A DNA stretch of 64,000 nucleotides from Zobellia galactanivorans (GTDB taxonomy: Bacteria > Bacteroidota > Bacteroidia > Flavobacteriales > Flavobacteriaceae): contig NC_015844.1 of NCBI RefSeq assembly GCF_000973105.1, positions 5,080,501 through 5,144,500 on the forward strand, written 5' to 3'. Positions 25,883 to 34,070 of this stretch are shown here, in pieces. Numbering within the stretch: the first letter of the stretch is position 1; every line of letters begins with the position of its first letter. A program made the position numbers and the translations under genes. Under the pieces are notes generated by a model. It searched no databases, had not been told where the DNA came from, and saw only the letters and a program-made list of their open reading frames with translations.

Positions 25883-27859
25883 TCAATACGCCAGAAGTTC
25901 TTGTAGCGCCTTTTCAAACCGGGATTTCGGCAAATAATTGTCCTCTAGGTTTTTAGCGAAGGGAATCGGCGTTTCCAAGCTCGCCACGCGCCTGATCGGC
26001 GCATCTAAACAGGTGAAGCGGTTTTCGGTGACCATGGCCGAAATATCGCTGGCTATACCCCCGAACAGGCTGTCTTCTTGAAGAATGATAAGTTTTCCGG
26101 TTTTCTCTACCGAGGTGTATACCGATTCCATATCCAAGGGCGCCAAGGTTCTTAGATCGATCAGATCGGCACTGATGTGGGCTTGCTTTTCCAGAGTGGC
26201 CAAGGCCCAATGCACACCCGCACCATAAGTAACGATGCTTACGTCCGTACCTTCCTTTAAGACACTCGCCTTTCCAAAGGGAAGCGTATAATAATCCGTC
26301 GGCACATTTTGGTATACACTGCGGTATAAGGCCTTGTGTTCGAAGAAGAGTACGGGATTGGGGTCGTTTACAGCGGTGGCCAACAAGCCTTTTGCGTCAT
26401 AGGGAAAAGCCGGATACGCCACTTTGAGTCCCGGAGTCTTGGTAAACCAGGCCTCGTTCGTCTGCGAATGGAAGGGTCCCGCCCCCACATCGCCCCCACA
26501 GGGCATACGAATGACCACGTCGGCCTTTTCGCCCCAGCGGTAATGCGATTTGGCCAAGTAGTTGACCACGGGATTAAAACCACTGCTTACAAAATCGGCA
26601 AACTGCATCTCGACCACGGCCTTCATGCCGTTAATGGAAAGTCCCATAGCCGTTGAAACAATCCCCGATTCACAAATGGGGGTATTCCGAACGCGTTCTT
26701 TCCCAAAAGCCTCCACAAACCCTTCGGTAATCTTAAAGACCCCTCCGTAATCGGCTACGTCTTGCCCCATAATGACCAGATTGGAGTGTTTTTCCATAGA
26801 CTGTCGCAACCCGTTTGAAATGGCGTCTACCAAGCGAATCCGCTCAACGACCTTCCCCGACTCGACGGCTTTCTCCCTAAAAGGCGCATAGACATCGGAA
26901 AGTTCCTGTGCTTCTTCCGATTCCACCTCGGTTTCCGCAAAGGCGAGTTTTAAATGGTCGTTGATTTGATTTTCGATTTCGGTACGTAGGTCTTCAATTT
27001 TTTCGGGGGTCAATATACCCTCATCCAAAAGAAAGGCTTCGTAATTTGAAATGGGATCCTTCTTTGCCCATTCCGCCATCAATTCCTCCGGCACGTATTT
27101 GGTGCCACTGGCCTCCTCGTGTCCACGCATGCGAAAGGTCTTGAACTCGATCAATACGGGGCGCGGGTTTTCCCGAATATCTTCGGCGATGGCCTTTAGC
27201 TTGGTATACACCTCTATAATGTGGTTGCCATTAATCGTATACGATTCCATTCCGTAGCCCACACCCCTATCCACTAGGTTTTTGCAGTTGTATTGCTCAC
27301 GGGTCGGGGTGGAAAGTCCGTATCCATTGTTCTCTATACAGAAGATTACGGGCAGGTCCCATACCGAGGCAATGTTCAGGGCCTCGTGAAAATCGCCCTC
27401 GCTCGTACCGCCCTCACCGGTAAAGACCGCGGTAACGGTTTTCTTTTGTTGCAGCTTAGCCGCTAAGGCTATCCCATCGGCCACGCCCAATTGCGGACCA
27501 AGATGGCTGATCATCCCTATAATCTTGTACGCTTGGGTCCCGAAGTGAAAACTCCGGTCACGCCCCTTGGTAAAGCCGCTCATTTTACCCTGCCATTGCG
27601 CAAACAAGCGGTGCAAGGGAATATCGCGAGTGGTAAACACCCCGAGGTTTCTATGCATGGGCAACACATACTCGTCTCGGTTCAAGGCGTTCACCACCCC
27701 TACGGAAATGGCTTCTTGACCGATACCGCTGAACCATTTGGAAATCTTGCCCTGTCGTAACAGGACCAACATTTTCTCTTCGATCATTCGCGGCCGCAAC
27801 AGGTCTTTGTACAGCTTAAACAAGGTCTCTTCAGTAAGTTGATGCTTGGCATAATGCAT
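25883..27859 (-). CDS. 2-oxo acid dehydrogenase E1, alpha and beta subunits fused
   Basis: 658 residues from ATG 27859. The N-terminal half is E1-alpha with the thiamine-pyrophosphate motif GEGGTSEGDFHEALNIASVW...ENNGYGLSTP split here for length. The C-terminal half (from about 335) is E1-beta, with MGQDVADYGGVFKITEGF and TPICESGIVSTAMG. It decarboxylates a 2-oxo acid, probably branched-chain, and passes the acyl group to lipoamide. The fusion is common in Bacteroidota. E2 and E3 are not in the window. Confidence 0.94.
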   Translation of the reverse strand: MHYAKHQLTEETLFKLYKDLLRPRMIEEKMLVLLRQGKISKWFSGIGQEAISVGVVNALNRDEYVLPMHRNLGVFTTRDIPLHRLFAQWQGKMSGFTKGRDRSFHFGTQAYKIIGMISHLGPQLGVADGIALAAKLQQKKTVTAVFTGEGGTSEGDFHEALNIASVWDLPVIFCIENNGYGLSTPTREQYNCKNLVDRGVGYGMESYTINGNHIIEVYTKLKAIAEDIRENPRPVLIEFKTFRMRGHEEASGTKYVPEELMAEWAKKDPISNYEAFLLDEGILTPEKIEDLRTEIENQINDHLKLAFAETEVESEEAQELSDVYAPFREKAVESGKVVERIRLVDAISNGLRQSMEKHSNLVIMGQDVADYGGVFKITEGFVEAFGKERVRNTPICESGIVSTAMGLSINGMKAVVEMQFADFVSSGFNPVVNYLAKSHYRWGEKADVVIRMPCGGDVGAGPFHSQTNEAWFTKTPGLKVAYPAFPYDAKGLLATAVNDPNPVLFFEHKALYRSVYQNVPTDYYTLPFGKASVLKEGTDVSIVTYGAGVHWALATLEKQAHISADLIDLRTLAPLDMESVYTSVEKTGKLIILQEDSLFGGIASDISAMVTENRFTCLDAPIRRVASLETPIPFAKNLEDNYLPKSRFEKALQELLAY

Positions 27860-27958
27860 AATGGAGGGGATGTCTTTTTGGATTTCAGCAGCTAAATGTA
27901 GCAAAAATACCACATCTGGCGCTCGATTTGTTATATATAATAGTTGGCCATATTTTAC

Positions 27959-27966
27959 TAACTTTG
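27959..27966 (+). promoter_or_regulatory. Likely -7 box of the IPNS-like oxygenase
   Basis: TAACTTTG fits TAnnTTTG and lies 22 bases before the ATG at 27989. No TTG at the ideal -33 spacing. Confidence 0.4.
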
Positions 27967-27988
27967 ATAAAAATTATAAAGCAATCAC

Positions 27989-28939
27989 ATGAGTGCAATA
28001 CCTAGCGTAGATTTAAGGGATTTTGTTTCGGATAGCAGCGAAAGAAAAGAGAAGTTCATAAAAGAAATAGGCGCCGCTTTCGAGAACATCGGCTTTGTGG
28101 CCCTTAGCGGTCATTTTCTATCGGAAGACCTGGTAAAGAACCTATATGACGAAATAAAGAAATTCTTCGACCTTCCGCAGGAGGTGAAGGACAAGTACGA
28201 AATAGAGGGCATCGGCGGGCAACGCGGATACACCTCCTTTGGCAAGGAACACGCCAAGGGACGCAAAGAAGGCGACCTTAAGGAGTTTTGGCACTTTGGC
28301 CAATACGTTGAAAACGACCCCAAGCTCGAAGCGGAATACCCCGACAATGTTGAGGTTGCCGAACTGCCCAAGTTCAATGAGGTAGGCAAGGAAACCTATA
28401 AGATGTTGGAAAAAACCGCTAAATACGTACTACGGGCCTTGGCCCTCCACCTCGGTCTGGAGGAAAACTACTTTGACGAATTTATCAAAAACGGGAATTC
28501 CATACTCCGCCCGATCCACTACCCTCCCATAACTTCCGAACCTAAAAATGCGGTACGTGCCGCCGCCCACGGCGACATCAACCTTATCACCTTATTAATG
28601 GGTGCCCAGGGAAGGGGACTCCAGGTGAAGAACCACAAGGGCGAGTGGGTAGATGCCATTGCACGGCCCGACCAGCTCATGATCAACGTAGGCGATATGC
28701 TATCGCGCCTCACGAACAACAAATTGAAGTCCACCATACACCAAGTGATCAACCCGCCAAAAGAACTTTGGGGCTCTTCACGCTATTCCATTCCTTTCTT
28801 TATGCACCCGATAAGCGGCATGCCCTTGAACTGTTTGGAAAACTGCATTGACGAATCGCACCCGAAACAATTTGAGGATATCACCGCCGGGGAGTTCCTG
28901 CACGAACGTTTGATCGAACTCGGACTTATAAAAGGTTAA
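27989..28939 (+). CDS. Isopenicillin-N-synthase-like Fe(II)/2-oxoglutarate oxygenase
   Basis: 316 residues. The jelly-roll C-terminal half has the iron ligands HGD in AAAHGDINLITLL and the distal His in STIHQVINPP, with the co-substrate motif RYSIPFF. The N-terminus shows the IPNS/flavanone-hydroxylase family pattern GFVALSGH. Substrate unknown. Followed after two bases by the SUI1-like gene, so the two are co-transcribed. Confidence 0.9.
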   Translation: MSAIPSVDLRDFVSDSSERKEKFIKEIGAAFENIGFVALSGHFLSEDLVKNLYDEIKKFFDLPQEVKDKYEIEGIGGQRGYTSFGKEHAKGRKEGDLKEFWHFGQYVENDPKLEAEYPDNVEVAELPKFNEVGKETYKMLEKTAKYVLRALALHLGLEENYFDEFIKNGNSILRPIHYPPITSEPKNAVRAAAHGDINLITLLMGAQGRGLQVKNHKGEWVDAIARPDQLMINVGDMLSRLTNNKLKSTIHQVINPPKELWGSSRYSIPFFMHPISGMPLNCLENCIDESHPKQFEDITAGEFLHERLIELGLIKG

Positions 28940-28941
28940 GC

Positions 28942-29271
28942 ATGGATTTACAGGACCAACTCAAGAACTTATTTCCGGACCACGAGCCCGAAACCCCGGA
29001 ACCGACGGCTGCGGAAAAAAGCGACATCTGGCTTCAAGACGACCCGATCATCTGCAAATACGAAAAGCGAAAAGGGAAACCTATCACGATTCTAGAAGGC
29101 TATAACGGCGCCGAAAGCGATTTTAAGAAATTGGCAAAAGAGCTTAAGACCAAACTCAGCGTTGGGGGCTCTTTTAAAAACGGACAAATCATAATTCAGG
29201 GCGATTATAGGGACCGTATTATGACTTTGTTGAAAGAAAAAGGTTTTTCGGTCAAACGCGTTGGCGGATAA
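28942..29271 (+). CDS. SUI1/eIF1-like translation factor (YciH family)
   Basis: 109 residues. The C-terminal SUI1 fold shows GKPITILEGYNGAESDFKKL, LKTKLSVGGSFKNGQIII and IQGDYRDRIMTLLKEKGF. It is thought to modulate start-site fidelity on the ribosome. The N-terminal 30 residues are acidic and probably flexible. Follows the oxygenase gene with a two-base gap. Confidence 0.93.
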   Translation: MDLQDQLKNLFPDHEPETPEPTAAEKSDIWLQDDPIICKYEKRKGKPITILEGYNGAESDFKKLAKELKTKLSVGGSFKNGQIIIQGDYRDRIMTLLKEKGFSVKRVGG

Positions 29272-29282
29272 ACCCCGTAAAC

Positions 29283-29316
29283 ACGGGCCTTGCCATGGCA
29301 TATATGGCAAGTCCGT
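29283..29316 (+). terminator. Hairpin after the SUI1-like gene
   Basis: ACGGGCCTTGCCAT and ATGGCAAGTCCGT pair with a bulge, 11 bases after the stop. The T run is weak. Confidence 0.5.
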
Positions 29317-29389
29317 AATTGTGTTAATTATTTTTGCTTTTTTTTCAATAAATAGTACTTTTATTGACTAGAACCTAATTATACCTTAA

Positions 29390-30322
29390 ATGAGTTCCCT
29401 TTTGCACATCACCAACGGAGATAGCTTTACGGAAAGACTTAAATCATTAAAACTTAAGGGGGACATCATCACATGGCGTGAGATGCTCTGCGAAGGAAAA
29501 ACGCTGACCAATGTGGGAAGCGAACCTTTCTGGAAAGCCCGTTTTGAGTTTTTGAACAAGAACTATAAAGTTTCAAAATCTTGGTTTATAGAGAAAACCT
29601 TAAAGGAATATCGTTCCCTCTGTAATCACAAGCAACAAGATGAAATTGTTCTTTGGTTTGAGTATGACCTTTTTTGTCAGATCAATATGATCGCCGTACT
29701 AAGCTGGCTAAAGATCAACCGCAAGTATGCCCAGATTTCACTGGTCTGCAGCGGAAAGGAAGACAACTCCAACAAAATGTACACCCTCAACGAGCTGAAC
29801 GACGAGCAGCTGTTGAAACTATACGAAAACAAAATAGAATTAAGTCAAGACGATATAGAGTATGCCGATTACGTATGGCAACTGTATTGTAGCGACAACC
29901 CCATCCGCCTTGAAAACCTTACCGATTACGGTGAGTTTCAGTTCAACTACCTTTCCGACGCCATACATTCGCACCTGCACCGTTTCCCAAGTATCAAAAA
30001 CGGCCTGAACGAAATGGAAAACAGCATTTTACAACTGGCAGTGGAAAAGAAACCGAAATCAAAAGGCGCCTTTGTTACCGAAATCATGGAAAACCAAAAA
30101 TTCCTAGGTTTCACCGATAACCAGTTCGATAGGGCCTTGGGGCGCTTAAAACCCTTGTTCACTAGCTTTAACCCGGTGCGATTATCGAAAAAAGGAAAGG
30201 AAATCCTCGAAAACAAGACCAGCTACTACTCGTGCATCCAAGATAACGACGTGTATTTAGGCGGGGCCCTCAAGTACAACTTTCTATACAATACCGAGGC
30301 CAATAGGATCTTAAAACTCTAA
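29390..30322 (+). CDS. DUF1835 domain protein
   Basis: 310 residues, no signal peptide. N-terminal LLHITNGDSFTERLKSL and the conserved IVLWFEYDLFCQINMI are features of DUF1835 proteins, a Rossmann-like domain of unknown function. The C-terminal part is helical and reads like a winged-helix module (about 215-280). Four bases before the phosphorylase gene, so they form an operon. Confidence 0.8.
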   Translation: MSSLLHITNGDSFTERLKSLKLKGDIITWREMLCEGKTLTNVGSEPFWKARFEFLNKNYKVSKSWFIEKTLKEYRSLCNHKQQDEIVLWFEYDLFCQINMIAVLSWLKINRKYAQISLVCSGKEDNSNKMYTLNELNDEQLLKLYENKIELSQDDIEYADYVWQLYCSDNPIRLENLTDYGEFQFNYLSDAIHSHLHRFPSIKNGLNEMENSILQLAVEKKPKSKGAFVTEIMENQKFLGFTDNQFDRALGRLKPLFTSFNPVRLSKKGKEILENKTSYYSCIQDNDVYLGGALKYNFLYNTEANRILKL

Positions 30323-30326
30323 CCGC

Positions 30327-31199
30327 ATGCAATTAAGACCCTCTGAGCTTGTCTTAAATGCGGATAAAAGCATCTATCATTTAAATTTACGCCCCGAGGA
30401 TATCGGACACACCATCATTACCGTAGGTGACCCCGATCGCGTAGGGGCGGTTTCCAAATTTTTTGATACCGTAGAACTAAAAAAAGGCAAACGGGAATTC
30501 CACACCCATACCGGAACCCTGAACGGCAAACGCCTTTCGGTAGTCTCCACAGGTATAGGCACCGATAACATCGACATCGTCTTCAACGAACTCGATGCCC
30601 TTGTCAATATCGATTTCGACACCCGAAGTCCAAAAGAAGAAAAAACGGTATTGGATATCGTAAGAATCGGCACATCGGGATCTATCCGACCCGACATTCC
30701 CATAGATTCCTTTTTAATGAGCGAATACGCCATAGGTTTTGATGGCCTATTGCACTTTTACGATAGCGAACACATACAGGAAACCGATATATCAAAAGCC
30801 TTCGTCACACATGCCGATTGGTCGCCGAACAAATCGGTGCCCTATGTGGTAAAATACGATAAAAACCTTGGCGACCAGCTTATATCAAATCGTATACGAT
30901 TAGGCGCTACCGTAACGAATATAGGCTTTTACGGACCACAAAGTCGTGTTTTAAGACTCCAACTGAGCGATCCGGAACTTCAGGCCAAACTCGACTCTTT
31001 CGAACACAAGGGCATACATATTACCAACCTTGAAATGGAGACTTCGGGCATTTACGGACTTTCCAAATTACTCGGACACCGTGCCGTTTCCATGAATTGC
31101 ATTCTGGCCAATCGGGCAACCGGCGCGTTTAGCACGGAGCCTACCAAGTCCGTTGAAAACCTAATCCAGTACACCTTGGAAAAATTGACCACCGGTTAA
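30327..31199 (+). CDS. Nucleoside phosphorylase, uridine phosphorylase type
   Basis: 290 residues. Phosphate-binding ITVGDPDRVG near residue 31, VRIGTSGSIRPDIP and the nucleoside-binding LEMETSGIYGLSKLLGH are standard for the PNP/UDP family. It releases the base from nucleosides with phosphate in the cytoplasm (pyrimidine salvage). Uridine is the likely substrate; the exact preference is not decided by the sequence. Confidence 0.9.
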   Translation: MQLRPSELVLNADKSIYHLNLRPEDIGHTIITVGDPDRVGAVSKFFDTVELKKGKREFHTHTGTLNGKRLSVVSTGIGTDNIDIVFNELDALVNIDFDTRSPKEEKTVLDIVRIGTSGSIRPDIPIDSFLMSEYAIGFDGLLHFYDSEHIQETDISKAFVTHADWSPNKSVPYVVKYDKNLGDQLISNRIRLGATVTNIGFYGPQSRVLRLQLSDPELQAKLDSFEHKGIHITNLEMETSGIYGLSKLLGHRAVSMNCILANRATGAFSTEPTKSVENLIQYTLEKLTTG

Positions 31200-31324
31200 T
31201 CGGACATCCAGTTCGACTTTTCCCATATCCCAAAAAGACCACGCTGTAACATCCATTCGTTTTATCGTATTGCCAAGGCGTACTTTTTTTTAATTTTACC
31301 GCTACAAGCAGAATTATAGCAATT

Positions 31325-32182
31325 ATGAAGAAAGTGAGAATCATAGGCGTTCCCGAACATTTCAACCTTCCCTGGCATATGGCCATGGAAGAAGGGGCTT
31401 TTGAAGAAAGAGGTATAGACCTTGAATGGACCGATGTGCCCGAAGGAACGGGTAAAATGTGCCAAATGCTCCAAAACCAGGAAACCGAACTGGCCATTAT
31501 CTTGACCGAAGGCCTTGTAAAAAGTATTACCGAAGGGAATCCCACTAAAATTGTTCAAGAATACATTTCCTCCCCCCTACAATGGGGCATTCACGTAGGC
31601 GCCAAAAGTCCATATAAGTCCATAGCCGACCTCAAGGACACCAAGGCCGCCATTAGCCGACTGGGTAGCGGAAGTCACTTAATGGCCTTTGTAAATGCCA
31701 AAAACGAAGGATGGGCGACCGACTCCCTCTCCTTTGAAATCATAAACAACCTTGACGGGGCCGTTACCGCCCTGACAGAAGGCCGGGCGGACTATTTTAT
31801 GTGGGAACACTTTACGACCAAACCTATAGTAGACCAAGGGCTTTTTAGACGCCTGGGCGACTGCCCTACCCCATGGCCCTGTTTCGTGGTAGCCGTTACA
31901 CAGAAATTTATAGACGAAGAGGCAGCTACCCTAAACCATATTTTGGAGGTTATCAACAACTACACTTTGGAGTTCAAGGAGATACCGAGTATCGACCGCA
32001 CCCTGGCCAATAGGTACGGCCAACAACTTGAAGATATTAAGGAATGGTTAAAAATAACCCGCTGGGGACAGATTCAAACAAACCCACAAACCATTGAAAA
32101 GGTGGTAGATACCCTATTTGACCTAAAGTTAATCGACAAAAAGTTGAAACCGGACGAAATTTTACAAACTTTTAGCAATTGA
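31325..32182 (+). CDS. Substrate-binding-protein-like (SsuA/THI5 fold), no signal peptide
   Basis: 285 residues. The type 2 periplasmic-binding fold is recognised from HFNLPWHMAMEEGAFEERGI and the LGSGSHLMAFVNA region. The N-terminus MKKVRIIGVPEHF has no signal peptide or lipobox, so it should stay in the cytoplasm, unlike transport SBPs. No ABC permease or ATPase is adjacent. It could be an enzyme or sensor built on this fold, as in THI5-type enzymes. Confidence 0.82.
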   Translation: MKKVRIIGVPEHFNLPWHMAMEEGAFEERGIDLEWTDVPEGTGKMCQMLQNQETELAIILTEGLVKSITEGNPTKIVQEYISSPLQWGIHVGAKSPYKSIADLKDTKAAISRLGSGSHLMAFVNAKNEGWATDSLSFEIINNLDGAVTALTEGRADYFMWEHFTTKPIVDQGLFRRLGDCPTPWPCFVVAVTQKFIDEEAATLNHILEVINNYTLEFKEIPSIDRTLANRYGQQLEDIKEWLKITRWGQIQTNPQTIEKVVDTLFDLKLIDKKLKPDEILQTFSN

Positions 32183-32256
32183 CCCCTTGATTTGAATTGG
32201 ACTGTATTTTAATTTTATACTAGATTAAACCAAAGTTCAATTTATTCTTATTCAAA

Positions 32257-32688
32257 ATGAAAACCAAACCAGCAAGAACATCACAGTTTTTAGTTGTGCT
32301 TGTATTTTTCTGTGGTATTCTTTTTGCACAAGCACAAACCTTTTACGCGCTTCAAATCGACCGTAACATTCGCGAAAAAGCCAAGGACATTACGGCCGAA
32401 TATCAACCAAGCCTTGTTATGGGCGCCGAACAGGCATTGGATTTCCAAAGTACGGTAGCCAAATACCTGGTGAAGCGAAAGTCCATTGAAGACAACGCCA
32501 ACATGTCAGAAGGGGAAAAACGCCATCACCTAAAAACCATATCGAAGCACGAAAGCTTTGAAATGGCAGACGTACTCTACCCCTATCAATATCAGGAATA
32601 TTTACGCGTAAAGCCGGAGATACAGCCCCTCCCACCAAAAAGCATAGGATTTGAAGACGCCATTGCCGATAACCAAACTACCAATTAA
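32257..32688 (+). CDS. Secreted protein of unknown function
   Basis: 143 residues. Signal peptide ending near FAQAQT. The mature part is helical and charged, with HHLKTISKHESFEMADVLYP near the middle and a proline-rich stretch (EIQPLPPKS). No family recognised. The 3' end overlaps the convergent ung gene by 11 bases. Confidence 0.65.
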   Translation: MKTKPARTSQFLVVLVFFCGILFAQAQTFYALQIDRNIREKAKDITAEYQPSLVMGAEQALDFQSTVAKYLVKRKSIEDNANMSEGEKRHHLKTISKHESFEMADVLYPYQYQEYLRVKPEIQPLPPKSIGFEDAIADNQTTN

Positions 32689-33343
32689 TAGGCTTTAGCC
32701 CTTTCTTTTCAAGAATTTCATTGGTCTGGCTAAAATGTCGGTTTCCGAACCAATAGCCACGATTGGCACTTAAGGGCGATGGATGTCCCGAAGTCAAGAT
32801 ATGGTGTTTGTTCTTATCGATCAATCCCGCTTTTTTCTTTGCGAACCCTCCCCAAAGTAGAAAAACAAGGTCTTCTTTTTCTTTGGATAGCGTTCTGATG
32901 ACCGCATCGGTAAACCTTTCCCATCCTTTTTTCTGATGGCTTCCCGCCTCATGGGCCCGTACGGTAAGCGTCGCATTCAAAAGAAGCACCCCTTGATCGG
33001 CCCAACGTTCAAGGTTTCCACTTTGGGGATAGGGTTTCCCTAAATCGGTTTCGATTTCCTTAAAAATATTGATCAAGGATGGCGGATGGGGCACCCCGTC
33101 CTTTACCGAAAAACAAAGGCCGTTCGCCTGGCCGGGGCCATGGTAGGGGTCTTGACCGATAATGACCACCTTGGTCGCATCAAAAGGACTATGATCAAAG
33201 GCGGCAAAGATGTCCTTTCCCTTGGGATAACAGGCATGTCGCGTATATTCTTCCTTAACGAAGGCCGTCAACTCTTTAAAATAAGCTTGCTCAAATTCTT
33301 CGGAAAGCGGTCCTAACCAGCTTTTATGTATTTGTACTGTCAT
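32678..33343 (-). CDS. ung: Uracil-DNA glycosylase, family 1
   Basis: 221 residues. Catalytic loop GQDPYHGPGQANGLCFSV, the uracil-binding LLNATLTVR and the HPSPLSA DNA-intercalation loop are all present. It removes uracil from DNA to start base excision repair. Length is normal. Convergent with the preceding gene, 11-base overlap. Confidence 0.97.
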   Translation of the reverse strand: MTVQIHKSWLGPLSEEFEQAYFKELTAFVKEEYTRHACYPKGKDIFAAFDHSPFDATKVVIIGQDPYHGPGQANGLCFSVKDGVPHPPSLINIFKEIETDLGKPYPQSGNLERWADQGVLLLNATLTVRAHEAGSHQKKGWERFTDAVIRTLSKEKEDLVFLLWGGFAKKKAGLIDKNKHHILTSGHPSPLSANRGYWFGNRHFSQTNEILEKKGLKPINW

Positions 33344-33482
33344 TTATTATTATCATTTTTGTATTACGGTGATGACAGCCGAAAACCGGACCAAGCCTCG
33401 AAATCTTTTATCATCGGCTTCAAAAATACTTAAAAAATACAGTGCGCCCTCCCAAGAAGCGTTCCTTTAAATACCGAGAACA

Positions 33483-33992
33483 ATGAAAAAATATCTTTTG
33501 ACCCTATCAACCCTAAGCCTGCTGTTCAGCTGTATCGAGGAAAAGGAAATAAGCTCGATAGACCCCGTTAACTGGTCTAAGCGAAAGGTCGACATCTCAA
33601 TGAAGGATTCTTTGGAGTTCGGCAAAACCTACCTTTCCATCTATTCCCAGATCTATAGCATCTCGGAACATAAAACCCACAACCTGACCGCGATGGCCAG
33701 TTTGCGAAACACCAGCGACAAGGACACGGTCTACCTGACAAAGGCCGAGTATTTTGATACCCACGGAAAGGCCGTACGCACGTATTTCGACCACCCCATT
33801 TACCTTGCCCCTATGGAAACCACCGAAATCATCATTGACGAAGTCGATATCGAAGGCGGGACCGGCTCTAATTTCCTCATTGAATGGAAAATACCCAAGG
33901 GCTGCCCCGAACCCTTGTTCGAAGGTATAATGAATTCGACCATGTCACAACAAGGGCTATCGTTCACCACACAGGGAAGACGGATTGAATAA
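33483..33992 (+). CDS. DUF3124-like lipoprotein
   Basis: 169 residues. Lipoprotein signal MKKYLLTLSTLSLLFSC with Cys17. Mature part beta-rich: YLSIYSQIYS, NLTAMASLRNTS, YLAPMETTEIIIDE and GGTGSNFLIEW match the DUF3124 pattern. Function unknown; envelope-anchored. Confidence 0.75.
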   Translation: MKKYLLTLSTLSLLFSCIEEKEISSIDPVNWSKRKVDISMKDSLEFGKTYLSIYSQIYSISEHKTHNLTAMASLRNTSDKDTVYLTKAEYFDTHGKAVRTYFDHPIYLAPMETTEIIIDEVDIEGGTGSNFLIEWKIPKGCPEPLFEGIMNSTMSQQGLSFTTQGRRIE

Positions 33993-34043
33993 AAACCCCT
34001 TTATCGCCCAAGCCCAAGGATTTCACATCTCGTCGCCAATGCC

Positions 34044-34051
34044 TACCTTTG
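34044..34051 (+). promoter_or_regulatory. Likely -7 box of mutS2
   Basis: TACCTTTG fits TAnnTTTG and lies 19 bases before the mutS2 ATG at 34071. No clear -33 TTG. Confidence 0.4.
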
Positions 34052-34070
34052 CCGTCGCAATAAATTAAGA

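Noticed and set aside
25883-27859. Novel fusion of E1 alpha and beta subunits
   Set aside because: The fusion is widespread in Bacteroidota and not unusual.
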